Source: a virus
Reading direction: 5' to 3' (one strand)
Length of the DNA stretch: 34,793 bases
IMG/VR virus record: IMGVR_UViG_3300032092_004242
Location: 1 to 34,793 of that record
Part shown: piece by piece, positions 1-8,461 of the stretch
How the letters are laid out: each line of letters starts with the position of its first letter
Position numbering within the stretch: the first letter of the stretch is position 1
Made by a program: the position numbers and the translations under genes
Notes under the pieces: generated by a model
Told to the model about the DNA's origin: nothing
Databases searched by the model: none
The model's input: only the letters and a program-made list of their open reading frames with translations

Positions 1-950
1 CCTTCTACGACTCCTTCAGCTCCCGGGACGGTTCCATTTGAAGAAGCCCCGGTAGGTTCAGCTACTGCAACCAATGTTTCTCTCGATCAACCTCTAATAA
101 GTGATAACATTTCTGGATCTGTTGAATTACAAGCGCCGCCTCTAACAGGAGCACCTCCATCCAATATTGTTTTGGAAGCGCCTTTGATTTCACCATCGCC
201 AGACAAAGCAGTTGTTTTGGAAGGTCCAATTTTAGGACCACCAACAGCGTCAAGCGTTACTTTAACATCGCCTCCTGTAAATGGGTTGACTGGAAATACA
301 GTAGACCTAGAAGGACCTGCGATTGCAAATGATCCTCCAGGTCAAGCTGATCTAGTTGCGCCTCCAACAGAAGGTGGCCGTGCAGATTCTGTGGATTTGG
401 AAGCTCCTCCAAAGGACAACATTGCGCCACCTTCAAACGTAGAATTGGCATCCGCACCGGCCTCGCCTGTTACGGTCAAAGTTGTTCAATTGGATTCTCC
501 TCCAGTAAGCCCTACGCAGTTATCAAATGTTAAACTTGATGATGGAGGAGCAAGCATGGACGGAAGACCTGGATCAGTTAGTCTAGATGGACCTAAAATT
601 CCAAAAACTCTATCTGCGAATGAAGTGAATCTTGTAGAGGCTAGACCAAATACAGATACACCTGCCAATGTAGAACTAACAGAAGCACCAGTTTCAAATG
701 TAAATGTGACAAATGTAGATCTTCAAGCGCCTAACGTTTCAAATATAGCGCCGGATCCAGTTCGCTTAGAAGAGCCTCCAAAGAGTAATGTAAAGCCAAC
801 CACTGTTAACTTGCAAGCTCCTCCTTCTCCGGAAATTGCAAAAGAAGGTAACTTTGGCTTAACTCCTGATTTTGGTTCGGTTCCATTAGAAGGTCCGTCA
901 ATTCCTGATAAAATACTTGGAAAAGAGGACTTAACAGGCCCTGCAATCAT
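1..950 (+). repeat. Protein-level tandem repeat, about 15-16 residues per unit
   Basis: Successive units read as V-S-L-D-Q-P, V-E-L-Q-A-P-P, I-V-L-E-A-P, V-V-L-E-G-P, V-T-L-T-S-P-P, V-D-L-E-G-P, V-D-L-E-A-P-P, V-Q-L-D-S-P-P, V-S-L-D-G-P, V-D-L-Q-A-P, V-R-L-E-E-P-P, V-N-L-Q-A-P-P and so on. Each unit spans about 45-48 bp. The array continues off the left edge. Several units are degenerate, with loss of the leading Val or of the Pro, especially around bases 540-660 and after 860. Confidence 0.85.
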
Positions 951-1308
951 TAAGCAGTTCCTCAATCCGGTTGTGTTTAACAATCTTCCAAAAAATGACG
1001 ATGACCCTGGAAAAGTTTTGTTTGATAGCTATCGCGTAAATCAAATACAGGATCTTGGAAATGCTGATTTGGAAGGCCAAAGAATTGAAAAGCCGTCTCT
1101 AGGAAAAGTTATTATGAAATCAACTGGAGAGAAATTAGACATTACCAACTACACTACAATTGGTCAAGTTGATCTTAATGCATCAAGACCCGAATCCAAT
1201 ATGAATGAAAAAAATACTGGAATGAAAGGTCCTGATGTAAATTTACAAAGTCCGGGCACACTTGGAAATTCTCCGCAAGAAGCTCCTCCAACAAACACCG
1301 ATAAATAA
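1..1308 (+). CDS. Repetitive V-x-L-x-x-P protein, 5'-truncated by window start
   Basis: The frame is open from base 1 to the TAA at 1306-1308. The real start lies upstream; the first ATG in frame, at 172, sits inside the repeat array and is not the start. About 20 imperfect units of 15-16 residues follow one another, each with a core such as VDLEAPP, VELQAPP or VNLQAPP, then a polar loop often ending in Asn or Ser before the next Val. Repeats end near base 950. A non-repetitive C-terminal part of about 120 residues follows, with a Pro/Asn-rich tail. No signal peptide or catalytic motif is visible. The gene lies 18 bp upstream of a gp5-like spike gene, so a virion fibre or baseplate role is likely. 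The repeat length and turn residues recall fibrous folds such as the triple beta-spiral, but that is inference. The repeat exists mainly at protein level; the DNA copies have diverged. The function is not recognised. Confidence 0.8.
   Translation, partial: PSTTPSAPGTVPFEEAPVGSATATNVSLDQPLISDNISGSVELQAPPLTGAPPSNIVLEAPLISPSPDKAVVLEGPILGPPTASSVTLTSPPVNGLTGNTVDLEGPAIANDPPGQADLVAPPTEGGRADSVDLEAPPKDNIAPPSNVELASAPASPVTVKVVQLDSPPVSPTQLSNVKLDDGGASMDGRPGSVSLDGPKIPKTLSANEVNLVEARPNTDTPANVELTEAPVSNVNVTNVDLQAPNVSNIAPDPVRLEEPPKSNVKPTTVNLQAPPSPEIAKEGNFGLTPDFGSVPLEGPSIPDKILGKEDLTGPAIIKQFLNPVVFNNLPKNDDDPGKVLFDSYRVNQIQDLGNADLEGQRIEKPSLGKVIMKSTGEKLDITNYTTIGQVDLNASRPESNMNEKNTGMKGPDVNLQSPGTLGNSPQEAPPTNTDK
1300..1307 (+). 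promoter_or_regulatory. GATAAATA, candidate late-promoter -10 motif
   Basis: GATAAATA differs by one base from the T4 late-promoter core TATAAATA and lies 27 bp before the ATG of the gp5-like gene. It also encodes the last residues and stop of the upstream gene, so chance is possible. Similar copies sit at similar distances before the genes at 8462 and 28614. Confidence 0.3.
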
Positions 1309-1326
1309 GGTATAACTCATAAATGA

Positions 1327-2091
1327 ATGGCAACACAAAAAGATTTAGCACAAAGAATTTGGTTAGGGCCTGTTGTTGATAATGACGATCCAGAAAAACT
1401 AGGTCGATGCAGAATAAAAGTTTTTAGCCTTTTTGATGATATACCCGATGAAAGTGTTCCTTGGGCATTTCCAGTAACCAATAGTGTTTTTGCAGGTGGG
1501 GCTGGGGGATTTGGAAGCTTATCAATACCTAAAATAGGTGCAATTGTAAGAGTTCAATTTTCTGAAGGAAATTTATACTCTCCGGAGTACTATGGAATTC
1601 AGACTATTAACCGAGCAATGCAATCTGATATTAGTGACACATACCTAAACAGTCACGTTCTTGCTTATGATGAAGACGAAGAGATGAAAGTCTACTATAC
1701 TCCGGGGAACGGTATGGAAATCTTCCACAAAGATTCTCATATTACTATCAATCCGGATAGCAGCATAACCATAGAACACAAAGACAGTCAAAGCATCATA
1801 GAATTGGTCGGCACTACCATCAATATCACGGCAAACAGTACTATCAATATCACTTCAAATTCGCTAATCAAGGCAGAGTCTACCGAGGTGAATATGAACG
1901 GATCTGCGACTACAAAGCTTGGGCCCGCTCCAATGTATTCGGCAGTTCTCGCCGAACCTCTCTGGGCATTTCTTAAAATGATGGCGGGAGCAGTTGACGC
2001 AAAACTCCCGTCTACTCCTGGCGTAATGGTAGGCGCGGCTTCTTCATTTGAACAGCTTTCAACTTCCAAGAACGTTAAAGTTTCGCAATAA
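1327..2091 (+). CDS. gp5: gp5-like baseplate central spike protein (OB-fold plus short beta-helix, no lysozyme)
   Basis: The 254-residue protein would form the tail-tip spike under the baseplate hub. Residues about 10-95 match the OB-fold pattern of gp5/VgrG proteins: a DDPEKLGRCRIKVF strand, then VPWAFPV, then the KIGAIVRVQFSEG strand and YYGIQ. Residues about 125-190 contain short alternating strands (ITINPDSSITIEHKDS, then INITANSTINITSNS) typical of the intertwined beta-helix. Phage T4 gp5 has a lysozyme domain between these two parts; here nothing of that size or motif is present. The last 60 residues are a separate tail. The ATG at 1327 was chosen because the ATG at 1323 runs straight into TGA. 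There is no Shine-Dalgarno sequence. Its stop overlaps the next start (TAATG). A VgrG/gpV-type spike is the same family under another name. Confidence 0.85.
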   Translation: MATQKDLAQRIWLGPVVDNDDPEKLGRCRIKVFSLFDDIPDESVPWAFPVTNSVFAGGAGGFGSLSIPKIGAIVRVQFSEGNLYSPEYYGIQTINRAMQSDISDTYLNSHVLAYDEDEEMKVYYTPGNGMEIFHKDSHITINPDSSITIEHKDSQSIIELVGTTINITANSTINITSNSLIKAESTEVNMNGSATTKLGPAPMYSAVLAEPLWAFLKMMAGAVDAKLPSTPGVMVGAASSFEQLSTSKNVKVSQ

Positions 2092-5000
2092 TGAAAAAAG
2101 AGATACATGGTATAAATTGTGAATGCTGCGAATCTAAATCACCCGAGGCAAAGCAGATCTTAGAGGAAATTAGAAAAATTCTGGATCCAAGTGGCACGGG
2201 AATAGAGTCCGAGAAAGAACAAATACTAAAGAAATTTGATCAAGTCGTGGATCAATTTACACGGACGGTTAGCGCAGATGACTACAATAAGGTAGAAATA
2301 AATGCCGACGGCAGCGAGTACCGACCGTATGAGGCAATTCCCGAAGACGAAAGATTTGTTGGTAGCGTTGATGCAAATGGAGGCCTCGCATCTCTAAGAA
2401 AAATAGTCGACGAGGTTTTTAGTCTGCCAGACGGAGACCTGAATTTTGAACTCCTAAAAATTGATGATCCTAATAAAGAAGTAGGCGGGCTCAAAGTCAC
2501 CGAGATCACTGACCATCCAGGAATCGATGTTTCAAAATTAGTAGACTTCGATAGCATCAACATGGGACCAATTCAAAACTTAAAGATCTCAATTATATCA
2601 AAGACTATTGAGGCAACTATTGGAATGAAGTTTGGTCCAGTTTCGCTAGGTCTGCTGTTCAAAATAGGCGGTGGAGATGTTGCATGGGCGCCTGCATTTT
2701 CAGTAAAAACCAACGAAGAAGCTCTTGATAGATTAAAAGGATCCACATACAAAAAAACGCTCACACCTTCTGGACCAGAAGGCCTGGATGAGCTAAAGGC
2801 TCTCGCCAAAGAGCAATTTGCATCACCTGAAAACTCATATGTAAAAGAAATGCTCGAGCTGGCAACAGATAAAGAGAATTTCTTTGAAACTGCTGAGCTT
2901 CTTAAAGTGAACATACAGAAAGACGTGGATGTTGCAAAAGAAATGGCTGATATGGTAAAAGCCGTGGAGAGCGTAAAAGAGATAGAAAAGCTTTCTTCCG
3001 TTCCTGCAAATGGAGATCCTGATCTGGTAATTATACCAGAAAAGGCGGTCCCTTCCGATATTGGCAAAGTCATAGGCAAATGTGCTGAACGAGTACCATC
3101 TCCAGCGCCATATAGGCCTGAGGAAATTCAAAAAGTCCATGATCAAAATTGTAAAAACTGGAAAGCGCCTGGAAGAGTGCTTGTCAAAGATCCTGGAGAA
3201 CAATCTGGTCCTGAGACAAAAACTGTGTCAGTGGACATTAAGATTGCGGGTAGCGGTGACGTTGTTTCTGCATTTGCAAGAGAAAAAGGTGATCTTGCTC
3301 CGCTCGCAGAGGATGCTGCGCTAACTGCAAAATTCAATGATATTGGCGATGCTCCGGATCAGGATGGGTTTATTGCAATTGATTTTGTTAAAAACCCTAT
3401 AGACTCTGGTTTACTTCAATCCGATGCAGGTTCTACTCTAAATATCCCTGACGTTTCTCTTCCAAACCAAGCCGAGGCAATTGGCGAGTTGGAAAAATTC
3501 ATGGAAGGCCTACAGAAAATTACCAATGAGATGCAGTCGTGTGCAAAGACCAAAAGTGATGCGTCAGATCGCTGGTGGGGGTTCTTTGAACACACGTTCC
3601 AGCACAGGATCACTACCAGGTATTTTGATCTATTACGAGACAATTTAGAAAACTATTATGGAGAACTACAAAGCATTTTAATACAGAGAGATTCTGCTCT
3701 TAAGCAACTTGCGCTTACTCAAATTAGCGAGAGAGAAATAACAACGAACCGGGAGAAATTCGAGACCTTAATAGAAGAGACTTTGTATACCCCAGGCGCC
3801 AACGGCGAATCTATTGATCCCAACTATATTGCTGCGTTTTCAAATGGAATTCTAAGCGCCGAGGAAAGAAACTATCAGTTATCCATATTGGAAGAGACTC
3901 GGGATTCTTTCAATGAATTTGTAGAAATTTTAGGACAAATAGGAAATCAAGACCTGAGTAGCATTAGACAAAGCCTGCAGTCATCTAACAACCCTCTTAC
4001 AAATACTGTAGGATTCCCTCCTGCCTCCAATGCGCTCACAAACATATGGTGGCCGCCTAATTATGCGTCTTTAGTTTCTTCACAGAATCTATTTTGGACT
4101 GTGATGGTAAAAGGAAACATTGCTGATCGATGCAAAGAACTCTGGACACAGGCTTCAACAACCTCTTCAAGAACATTGCAAATTCCTGTAGATGGAGTAA
4201 CCACGCCTCTTACTCCTTACATAGTGCCTATATCACTTCCGTATTACACGTCAGAAGGCAACATTATTCAGAATCGCACTGGCCTATTTGAAACAGGAGT
4301 TTGGAATAAATTCTACTCGGCGCAAAGAATTAACGCTTTTTTTACATACCAGGAGCAGGGTTACAATCAGCAGCCTCCTCAATACGATGACAGAGGAAAT
4401 TTAATAGGTGAAAAAATTCAAAAAATAGTAAAGAACGGTCTAGAGGAAGATGTAATAATAGAAAGTCCGGCAGCTGCTGAAGGGCTGGAAGTAGATGACG
4501 CAGTCGCTACTGCTTTCTTGGAAAATATGGACGCAAACCTGCGTATACGGGTTGAGCAGGCGGCTTTGAACATTGAAGCATCTACAGCGTACAGCAACTA
4601 TGTCAATAATGTTTTGAATGATGCAGCTCAAAAAGAGGCAGCAAAAGTTTTCTTTGAAGAATTGCAAAATAGAAACTTTCTAGATGGCCCGAGAAATATC
4701 TTTGCAATAAATTCAATCAACGACTTTCGAAGAAAATCTTTTGTCTGTGAAAAATATACTGAGCTCATACTGCAGGAGTTAATCGACTTGGAAATTACGA
4801 TGCAGAATGCACAGGCATGTGTTGATCAAAAAGAGAAAGACATAGAAGAAGAAGCAAAACGGAATCTCACAAGTGTTGATGAAGGAGGCTCACAAAATCA
4901 AAGTCTGGAAGCACAGTGCAAGCAGCTGCTTGGATCAGATCCAGTAGGACAGAGACCGCCAAGCGGAAAATGTCCAAGTTACACAAAGAACTGTTATTGG

Positions 5001-7154
5001 AAGGAATACACCAAGATTATGCAAAAGGTGAGTCTACTTCCAGTCATAGAGCTTGACCCGCCTAATATGAGCCAGCGACTCTTTAGGTATTACCCAGTGG
5101 CTATACAAATACCGATTCCTCCGCCAATTCCTCCGCTTCCTTCTCTAGCAATGGGCATACCGAGCCCTATTCTTTGCATACCTCTTCCATATGTGTGGAA
5201 ACACATCATCACTGTCACAACACCCATAGGAACTATCGTGGTCTGGATTGCATTGGCTGGAATTGTGCCATCTCCGTTTGTGATGCTCATTGATGAAAAA
5301 GGCGAGGCTACATTTATGGTATCCTTGTTTGGTCCATGTTCAATACCGCACCCAACCGTAGTCAGCCCCGCAACGGCCAACATTGAACTCAAAGCCCTGC
5401 TAGATTTGATTCTTCCTCCTGGAACAATTAAGATCAATCTAAGCTCGCCACTAGGAAAACTTTTAGCAGGTAGCACTCGTAATGACGTTGACAATCCAGA
5501 TTCTGGAAAAAATATCATAGACAAGCTCAAAGAAAACATCAAGTCTTCTTTTGATCAATTAGAAATTAACGACCCGCCTTCACTTGGAGGAAACTCACCC
5601 GAGGCTATCGAGAGGCGGAGAAAGATTAAAGAAGCGTTTGAGCTTGTACCACCCGATGCTCAGCAAATTGAGAGAGGTCTAACTGAAGTGTTTAGCATAG
5701 TGAACGCCGCTATCGATGAACTGAAAATACCCGTGATCAAATTTCCAAAGGACGATAAGAAATTGATGATGCCTACTTTGGGGCCTGGCGAAATTATTGA
5801 CAACTTCCAAAAACTGCTAGAGACAGCTCTAGCCGCTCCGGCGGAACTGAAAAAGACAGTCCTCCAGGATATTGGTGCTGCTGTTAAAGTTCTCGATGTT
5901 AAGAAAACAATCAAAGAGCGCGTTACACAAGCAATTGATAAACCATCAGTAAAAGAGTTTTTTAGAGATCTGGATCAAGAGATATCGGATTTGGAAAATC
6001 GTCTTTCTCTGGACGTGAATATAACAGCAGAAGAAAAAGTAATAGAACGTGTCAACGCAATCAAAAAAGCTGCTAAAGAGGTTTTAGGAGAAGTTGCTAA
6101 AGAAATAACTCCAGAAATCTTAGGCTTTGTTGCAAAAGCGCTAGATGTTCCGCCTCTTCCATTTCCATGTTACACAAACATAACGCTGCCAGCGGTACCG
6201 CCTTACGTGTATCTTCTCATAGCTGCCATCAAAGCTGCTCCATCTATTATAGACGCGCTTTCTGCAGAACGTATTGCAGAACTTGTATCTTTTGAACTTG
6301 ACCTATCAAAGGCACTTCCAAGAGCAACTCCGATGTTCTATGGAACTATTAACGGGCTCCTTGACGCTATTCCTGACCTGTCAGTTCCCGCAGGTCTCAA
6401 CGACAATATGTTTAAGCAGACAATTGACATGGTGAAGCAAATACCTACAAAGTTTAAGGTGCGCCTTCCAAAGGTTGGCTTACCAACCCAGGTTGTCATT
6501 CCACCGTCTCTGATTAAAACACTCTTAAAAGAGGCTGCGCAGATAGCAATTGAAGGACTCATTGGCTTAATAATGGGAAAAGTGTATGAAGCAATCCAGG
6601 AAGGAAACGCTGCAAAGATCATCGCAGTATCAATGATCATCAAAGCAATGTTTGGAGTTTCTCTTTCTGACATTAAAGGAAGCGATATCAAGAATTTCAT
6701 CAATGGCTTTTTGGAATCCACACTTTATCCAGTACTAGATACAATTTCTAACATCATAGATCTGGTCAATTCTCTAAAAGGCAATTTTCTGAGCATAATT
6801 GAGCTCTTTCAATTCCCACCAAAGATTTCTCTTCCTGGGAATGACGGACCTTTTTATGATGTAGGTGAATTTGTGGTCAAGCCAGTAGTGCAGCCTATCA
6901 TTGAATCCGTTCTTCCGATACTTTTTAATAATTTGCCAGCCATTGTAACTCTTCTTGCTTGCAGTTTTACGCCTTCCAGAGTAGCGTTTACTAAATTGCA
7001 TCCAACTAAACCGGTAGACAGGTTGCCGTCTTGGGAGTCTCTGAGCATCAAAAACATTCCGTTCTTGGTGTGGCTAGACCAACTAATAGGCACAGCTCAA
7101 AGAAAAGGTGGACTGGGATCGGCATATGTAATTCCATACGTCTCAGTTCCATAA
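2091..7154 (+). CDS. Very large virion-associated protein of unknown function (1687 aa)
   Basis: I do not recognise this protein. It starts in a TAATG overlap with the spike gene, which suggests translational coupling and a linked role in the tail or baseplate. A C-x-C-C cluster is at residues 10-13. Residues about 200-320 and 470-960 are charged and largely helical. A Pro-rich stretch at about 1008-1026 (PIPPPIPPLP) leads into a strongly hydrophobic segment at about 1038-1067 (TTPIGTIVVWIALAGIVPS). Further hydrophobic stretches occur near 1370-1390, 1476-1520 and 1608-1626, separated by charged helices at about 1140-1350. The pattern could suit membrane contact during injection, or a tape-measure or hub-associated role, but no catalytic motif supports any of these. 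Length and composition resemble no single T4 baseplate protein that I know. The coding call is certain; the function is open. Confidence 0.75.
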   Translation: MKKEIHGINCECCESKSPEAKQILEEIRKILDPSGTGIESEKEQILKKFDQVVDQFTRTVSADDYNKVEINADGSEYRPYEAIPEDERFVGSVDANGGLASLRKIVDEVFSLPDGDLNFELLKIDDPNKEVGGLKVTEITDHPGIDVSKLVDFDSINMGPIQNLKISIISKTIEATIGMKFGPVSLGLLFKIGGGDVAWAPAFSVKTNEEALDRLKGSTYKKTLTPSGPEGLDELKALAKEQFASPENSYVKEMLELATDKENFFETAELLKVNIQKDVDVAKEMADMVKAVESVKEIEKLSSVPANGDPDLVIIPEKAVPSDIGKVIGKCAERVPSPAPYRPEEIQKVHDQNCKNWKAPGRVLVKDPGEQSGPETKTVSVDIKIAGSGDVVSAFAREKGDLAPLAEDAALTAKFNDIGDAPDQDGFIAIDFVKNPIDSGLLQSDAGSTLNIPDVSLPNQAEAIGELEKFMEGLQKITNEMQSCAKTKSDASDRWWGFFEHTFQHRITTRYFDLLRDNLENYYGELQSILIQRDSALKQLALTQISEREITTNREKFETLIEETLYTPGANGESIDPNYIAAFSNGILSAEERNYQLSILEETRDSFNEFVEILGQIGNQDLSSIRQSLQSSNNPLTNTVGFPPASNALTNIWWPPNYASLVSSQNLFWTVMVKGNIADRCKELWTQASTTSSRTLQIPVDGVTTPLTPYIVPISLPYYTSEGNIIQNRTGLFETGVWNKFYSAQRINAFFTYQEQGYNQQPPQYDDRGNLIGEKIQKIVKNGLEEDVIIESPAAAEGLEVDDAVATAFLENMDANLRIRVEQAALNIEASTAYSNYVNNVLNDAAQKEAAKVFFEELQNRNFLDGPRNIFAINSINDFRRKSFVCEKYTELILQELIDLEITMQNAQACVDQKEKDIEEEAKRNLTSVDEGGSQNQSLEAQCKQLLGSDPVGQRPPSGKCPSYTKNCYWKEYTKIMQKVSLLPVIELDPPNMSQRLFRYYPVAIQIPIPPPIPPLPSLAMGIPSPILCIPLPYVWKHIITVTTPIGTIVVWIALAGIVPSPFVMLIDEKGEATFMVSLFGPCSIPHPTVVSPATANIELKALLDLILPPGTIKINLSSPLGKLLAGSTRNDVDNPDSGKNIIDKLKENIKSSFDQLEINDPPSLGGNSPEAIERRRKIKEAFELVPPDAQQIERGLTEVFSIVNAAIDELKIPVIKFPKDDKKLMMPTLGPGEIIDNFQKLLETALAAPAELKKTVLQDIGAAVKVLDVKKTIKERVTQAIDKPSVKEFFRDLDQEISDLENRLSLDVNITAEEKVIERVNAIKKAAKEVLGEVAKEITPEILGFVAKALDVPPLPFPCYTNITLPAVPPYVYLLIAAIKAAPSIIDALSAERIAELVSFELDLSKALPRATPMFYGTINGLLDAIPDLSVPAGLNDNMFKQTIDMVKQIPTKFKVRLPKVGLPTQVVIPPSLIKTLLKEAAQIAIEGLIGLIMGKVYEAIQEGNAAKIIAVSMIIKAMFGVSLSDIKGSDIKNFINGFLESTLYPVLDTISNIIDLVNSLKGNFLSIIELFQFPPKISLPGNDGPFYDVGEFVVKPVVQPIIESVLPILFNNLPAIVTLLACSFTPSRVAFTKLHPTKPVDRLPSWESLSIKNIPFLVWLDQLIGTAQRKGGLGSAYVIPYVSVP

Positions 7155-7197
7155 CCATAAGGGGTAGTTCATAGAAGATATATAGACATAGAAAACC

Positions 7198-7205
7198 TAT
7201 AAATA
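7198..7205 (+). promoter_or_regulatory. TATAAATA motif touching the S1 gene start
   Basis: This is an exact match to the T4 late-promoter core, but it ends on the A of the ATG at 7205. If it were a -10 element, the transcript would start inside the gene, so it may instead be an A/T-rich translation leader. The 50 bp gap before it (7155-7204) contains no hairpin or Shine-Dalgarno sequence. Confidence 0.2.
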
Positions 7206-8419
7206 TGCAAATCAAAAATAACACAACAATCGACTTTGACTGGGCGGCTTTTGAAGCAGAAGACCGTCAAGCACGAAGAATCCCAAACCCTACCATTTTG
7301 AAAAAATATGGTGTGAAAGTTTGGAGACATGACAGCGGAGCAGAAGAAATGTTTCTCCGCTATGAAAAATCTGTTTCTGGCGGAATAAAAGAACCAAGAG
7401 TAGGGGAATATCACTCAATCACTTCTGTCGTCAGCATAAATGACAAAGAAATGGTAGTAACTCTTTCTGGTATGATTGACGCCGTCATTCAATTAGAAAA
7501 AGAGAAGCCGTATTTCAAAACTATCGGCATGAACCAAGAAACTTTTGTGGAATGGATGAAAAACACAGAAGGGGCGTTCTCGGGATTCATTGGAGAGGAT
7601 GGAAAAAAGGTGGTAATTGAAACCATCAAGCCATACACTATAGCTTCTCTAAGTAAAGGACATTCGCAAAGCATTCGCACAGAGTTCTTCCATCAGATAG
7701 AAAAACCAACAAGTGCGTACACCGCAAAAGTTCTTAGCAGAAACGGTGGAGGCTTCTTGGTAAATGTGGCTGGCGTAGAAGGATTCTTACCAGGATCGCT
7801 GGCGGCAGCAAATATAGTTAGAGACTTCGAATCTATGCTCGGTAAAGAAATTTATGTAATGGTAGAGGATTACTTGAAGGATGCTGGTACATTTGTATTC
7901 AGCCATAAAAAGTATCTTTCGCATGTATTGCCTTCCAAAATTGACAGCCTTAGCTTGGAAGAAAAGTATTCTGGAGTGGTTACAGGCACTGCTAAATTTG
8001 GTGTATTTGTGGAATTCAATGAAATTTTCACAGGTTTGATACACACTAGCAAAATGACTCCTGATATGCGCGAAGACTTCAAAAACGGAAAGTTCTCGGC
8101 AGGAGACACCGTTCACTTCTGGATTAAAGAAATTACACCAGATAAGAAGATCATTCTTACCGATGAAGACCCGAGCATTCGTATGAAAGAACTTGAAGAA
8201 TTCAAGGAAAAGAATCTTGGAATCATCACAGGTGGTGAGGTTGTTTCCATACAACCATTTGGAACTCTGGTAAAACTTCAAAAGGATATCGTGGGATTGA
8301 TCTCCAAGAAAGAAATTAAGGTAAAGAAGAAAAACTTTGCTGTAGGGGATCACGTAATGGTATCGGTTGAACGCGTTCACAATGATAAAATCTTTTTAAC
8401 GTTGCCTAACGAGGAGTAA
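7205..8419 (+). CDS. S1-domain RNA-binding protein (ribosomal protein S1-like)
   Basis: The 404-residue protein carries three S1 (OB-fold) RNA-binding domains: residues about 171-235 (YTAKVLSRNGGGFLVNVAGV, then EGFLPGSL), 254-321 (YSGVVTGTAKFGVFVEF, then GLIHTSKM) and 336-401 (GEVVSIQPFGTLVKL, then VGLISKKE, then GDHVMVSVERV). Each shows the usual G-x-V, F-G-x-F/L-V, G-L/F-I/L and V-G-D steps. Residues 1-170 are not clearly S1, though 65-100 could be a degenerate copy. Cellular S1 has 4-6 domains, so this is a short relative. It probably binds mRNA and may act at the ribosome; this is inference. The gene lies between structural genes and has no Shine-Dalgarno sequence. A polynucleotide phosphorylase or IF-1 identity is excluded because no other domain is present. 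Confidence 0.85.
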   Translation: MQIKNNTTIDFDWAAFEAEDRQARRIPNPTILKKYGVKVWRHDSGAEEMFLRYEKSVSGGIKEPRVGEYHSITSVVSINDKEMVVTLSGMIDAVIQLEKEKPYFKTIGMNQETFVEWMKNTEGAFSGFIGEDGKKVVIETIKPYTIASLSKGHSQSIRTEFFHQIEKPTSAYTAKVLSRNGGGFLVNVAGVEGFLPGSLAAANIVRDFESMLGKEIYVMVEDYLKDAGTFVFSHKKYLSHVLPSKIDSLSLEEKYSGVVTGTAKFGVFVEFNEIFTGLIHTSKMTPDMREDFKNGKFSAGDTVHFWIKEITPDKKIILTDEDPSIRMKELEEFKEKNLGIITGGEVVSIQPFGTLVKLQKDIVGLISKKEIKVKKKNFAVGDHVMVSVERVHNDKIFLTLPNEE

Positions 8420-8430
8420 TTAAGTTACTC
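8414..8430 (+). terminator. Small hairpin at end of S1 gene, possible weak terminator
   Basis: GAGTAA, loop TTAAG, then TTACTC form a perfect 6-bp stem that includes the S1 gene stop codon. No T-run follows, so it is not a typical intrinsic terminator. It may be an RNA processing or stability element, or chance in AT-rich sequence. Confidence 0.25.
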
Positions 8431-8437
8431 ACATTGA

Positions 8438-8445
8438 GATAAATA
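8438..8445 (+). promoter_or_regulatory. GATAAATA, candidate late-promoter -10 motif
   Basis: This is the same octamer as at 1300 and 28585. It is 24 bp before the ATG at 8462 and just after the 8414-8430 hairpin, in a 42-bp non-coding gap. No clear -35 element is visible, which is also true of T4 late promoters. Confidence 0.35.
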
Positions 8446-8461
8446 TAAAAAAGCTGTTTAG

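Noticed and set aside
172-174. ATG at 172 as the start of the repeat protein
   Set aside because: The same frame is open and encodes further repeat units back to base 1, so this Met is internal.
1-950. Possible CRISPR or DNA-level tandem repeat
   Set aside because: Units are alike at protein level but differ at DNA level, and there are no spacers between identical repeats.
1788-3203. Long minus-strand ORFs opposite the spike and the 1687-residue genes
   Set aside because: They lie wholly within clear coding genes, have biased Ser/Phe-rich translations typical of antisense frames, and show no domain.
7787-8380. 197-codon minus-strand ORF inside the S1 gene
   Set aside because: Antisense to three intact S1 domains; its translation has no recognisable motif and no start context.
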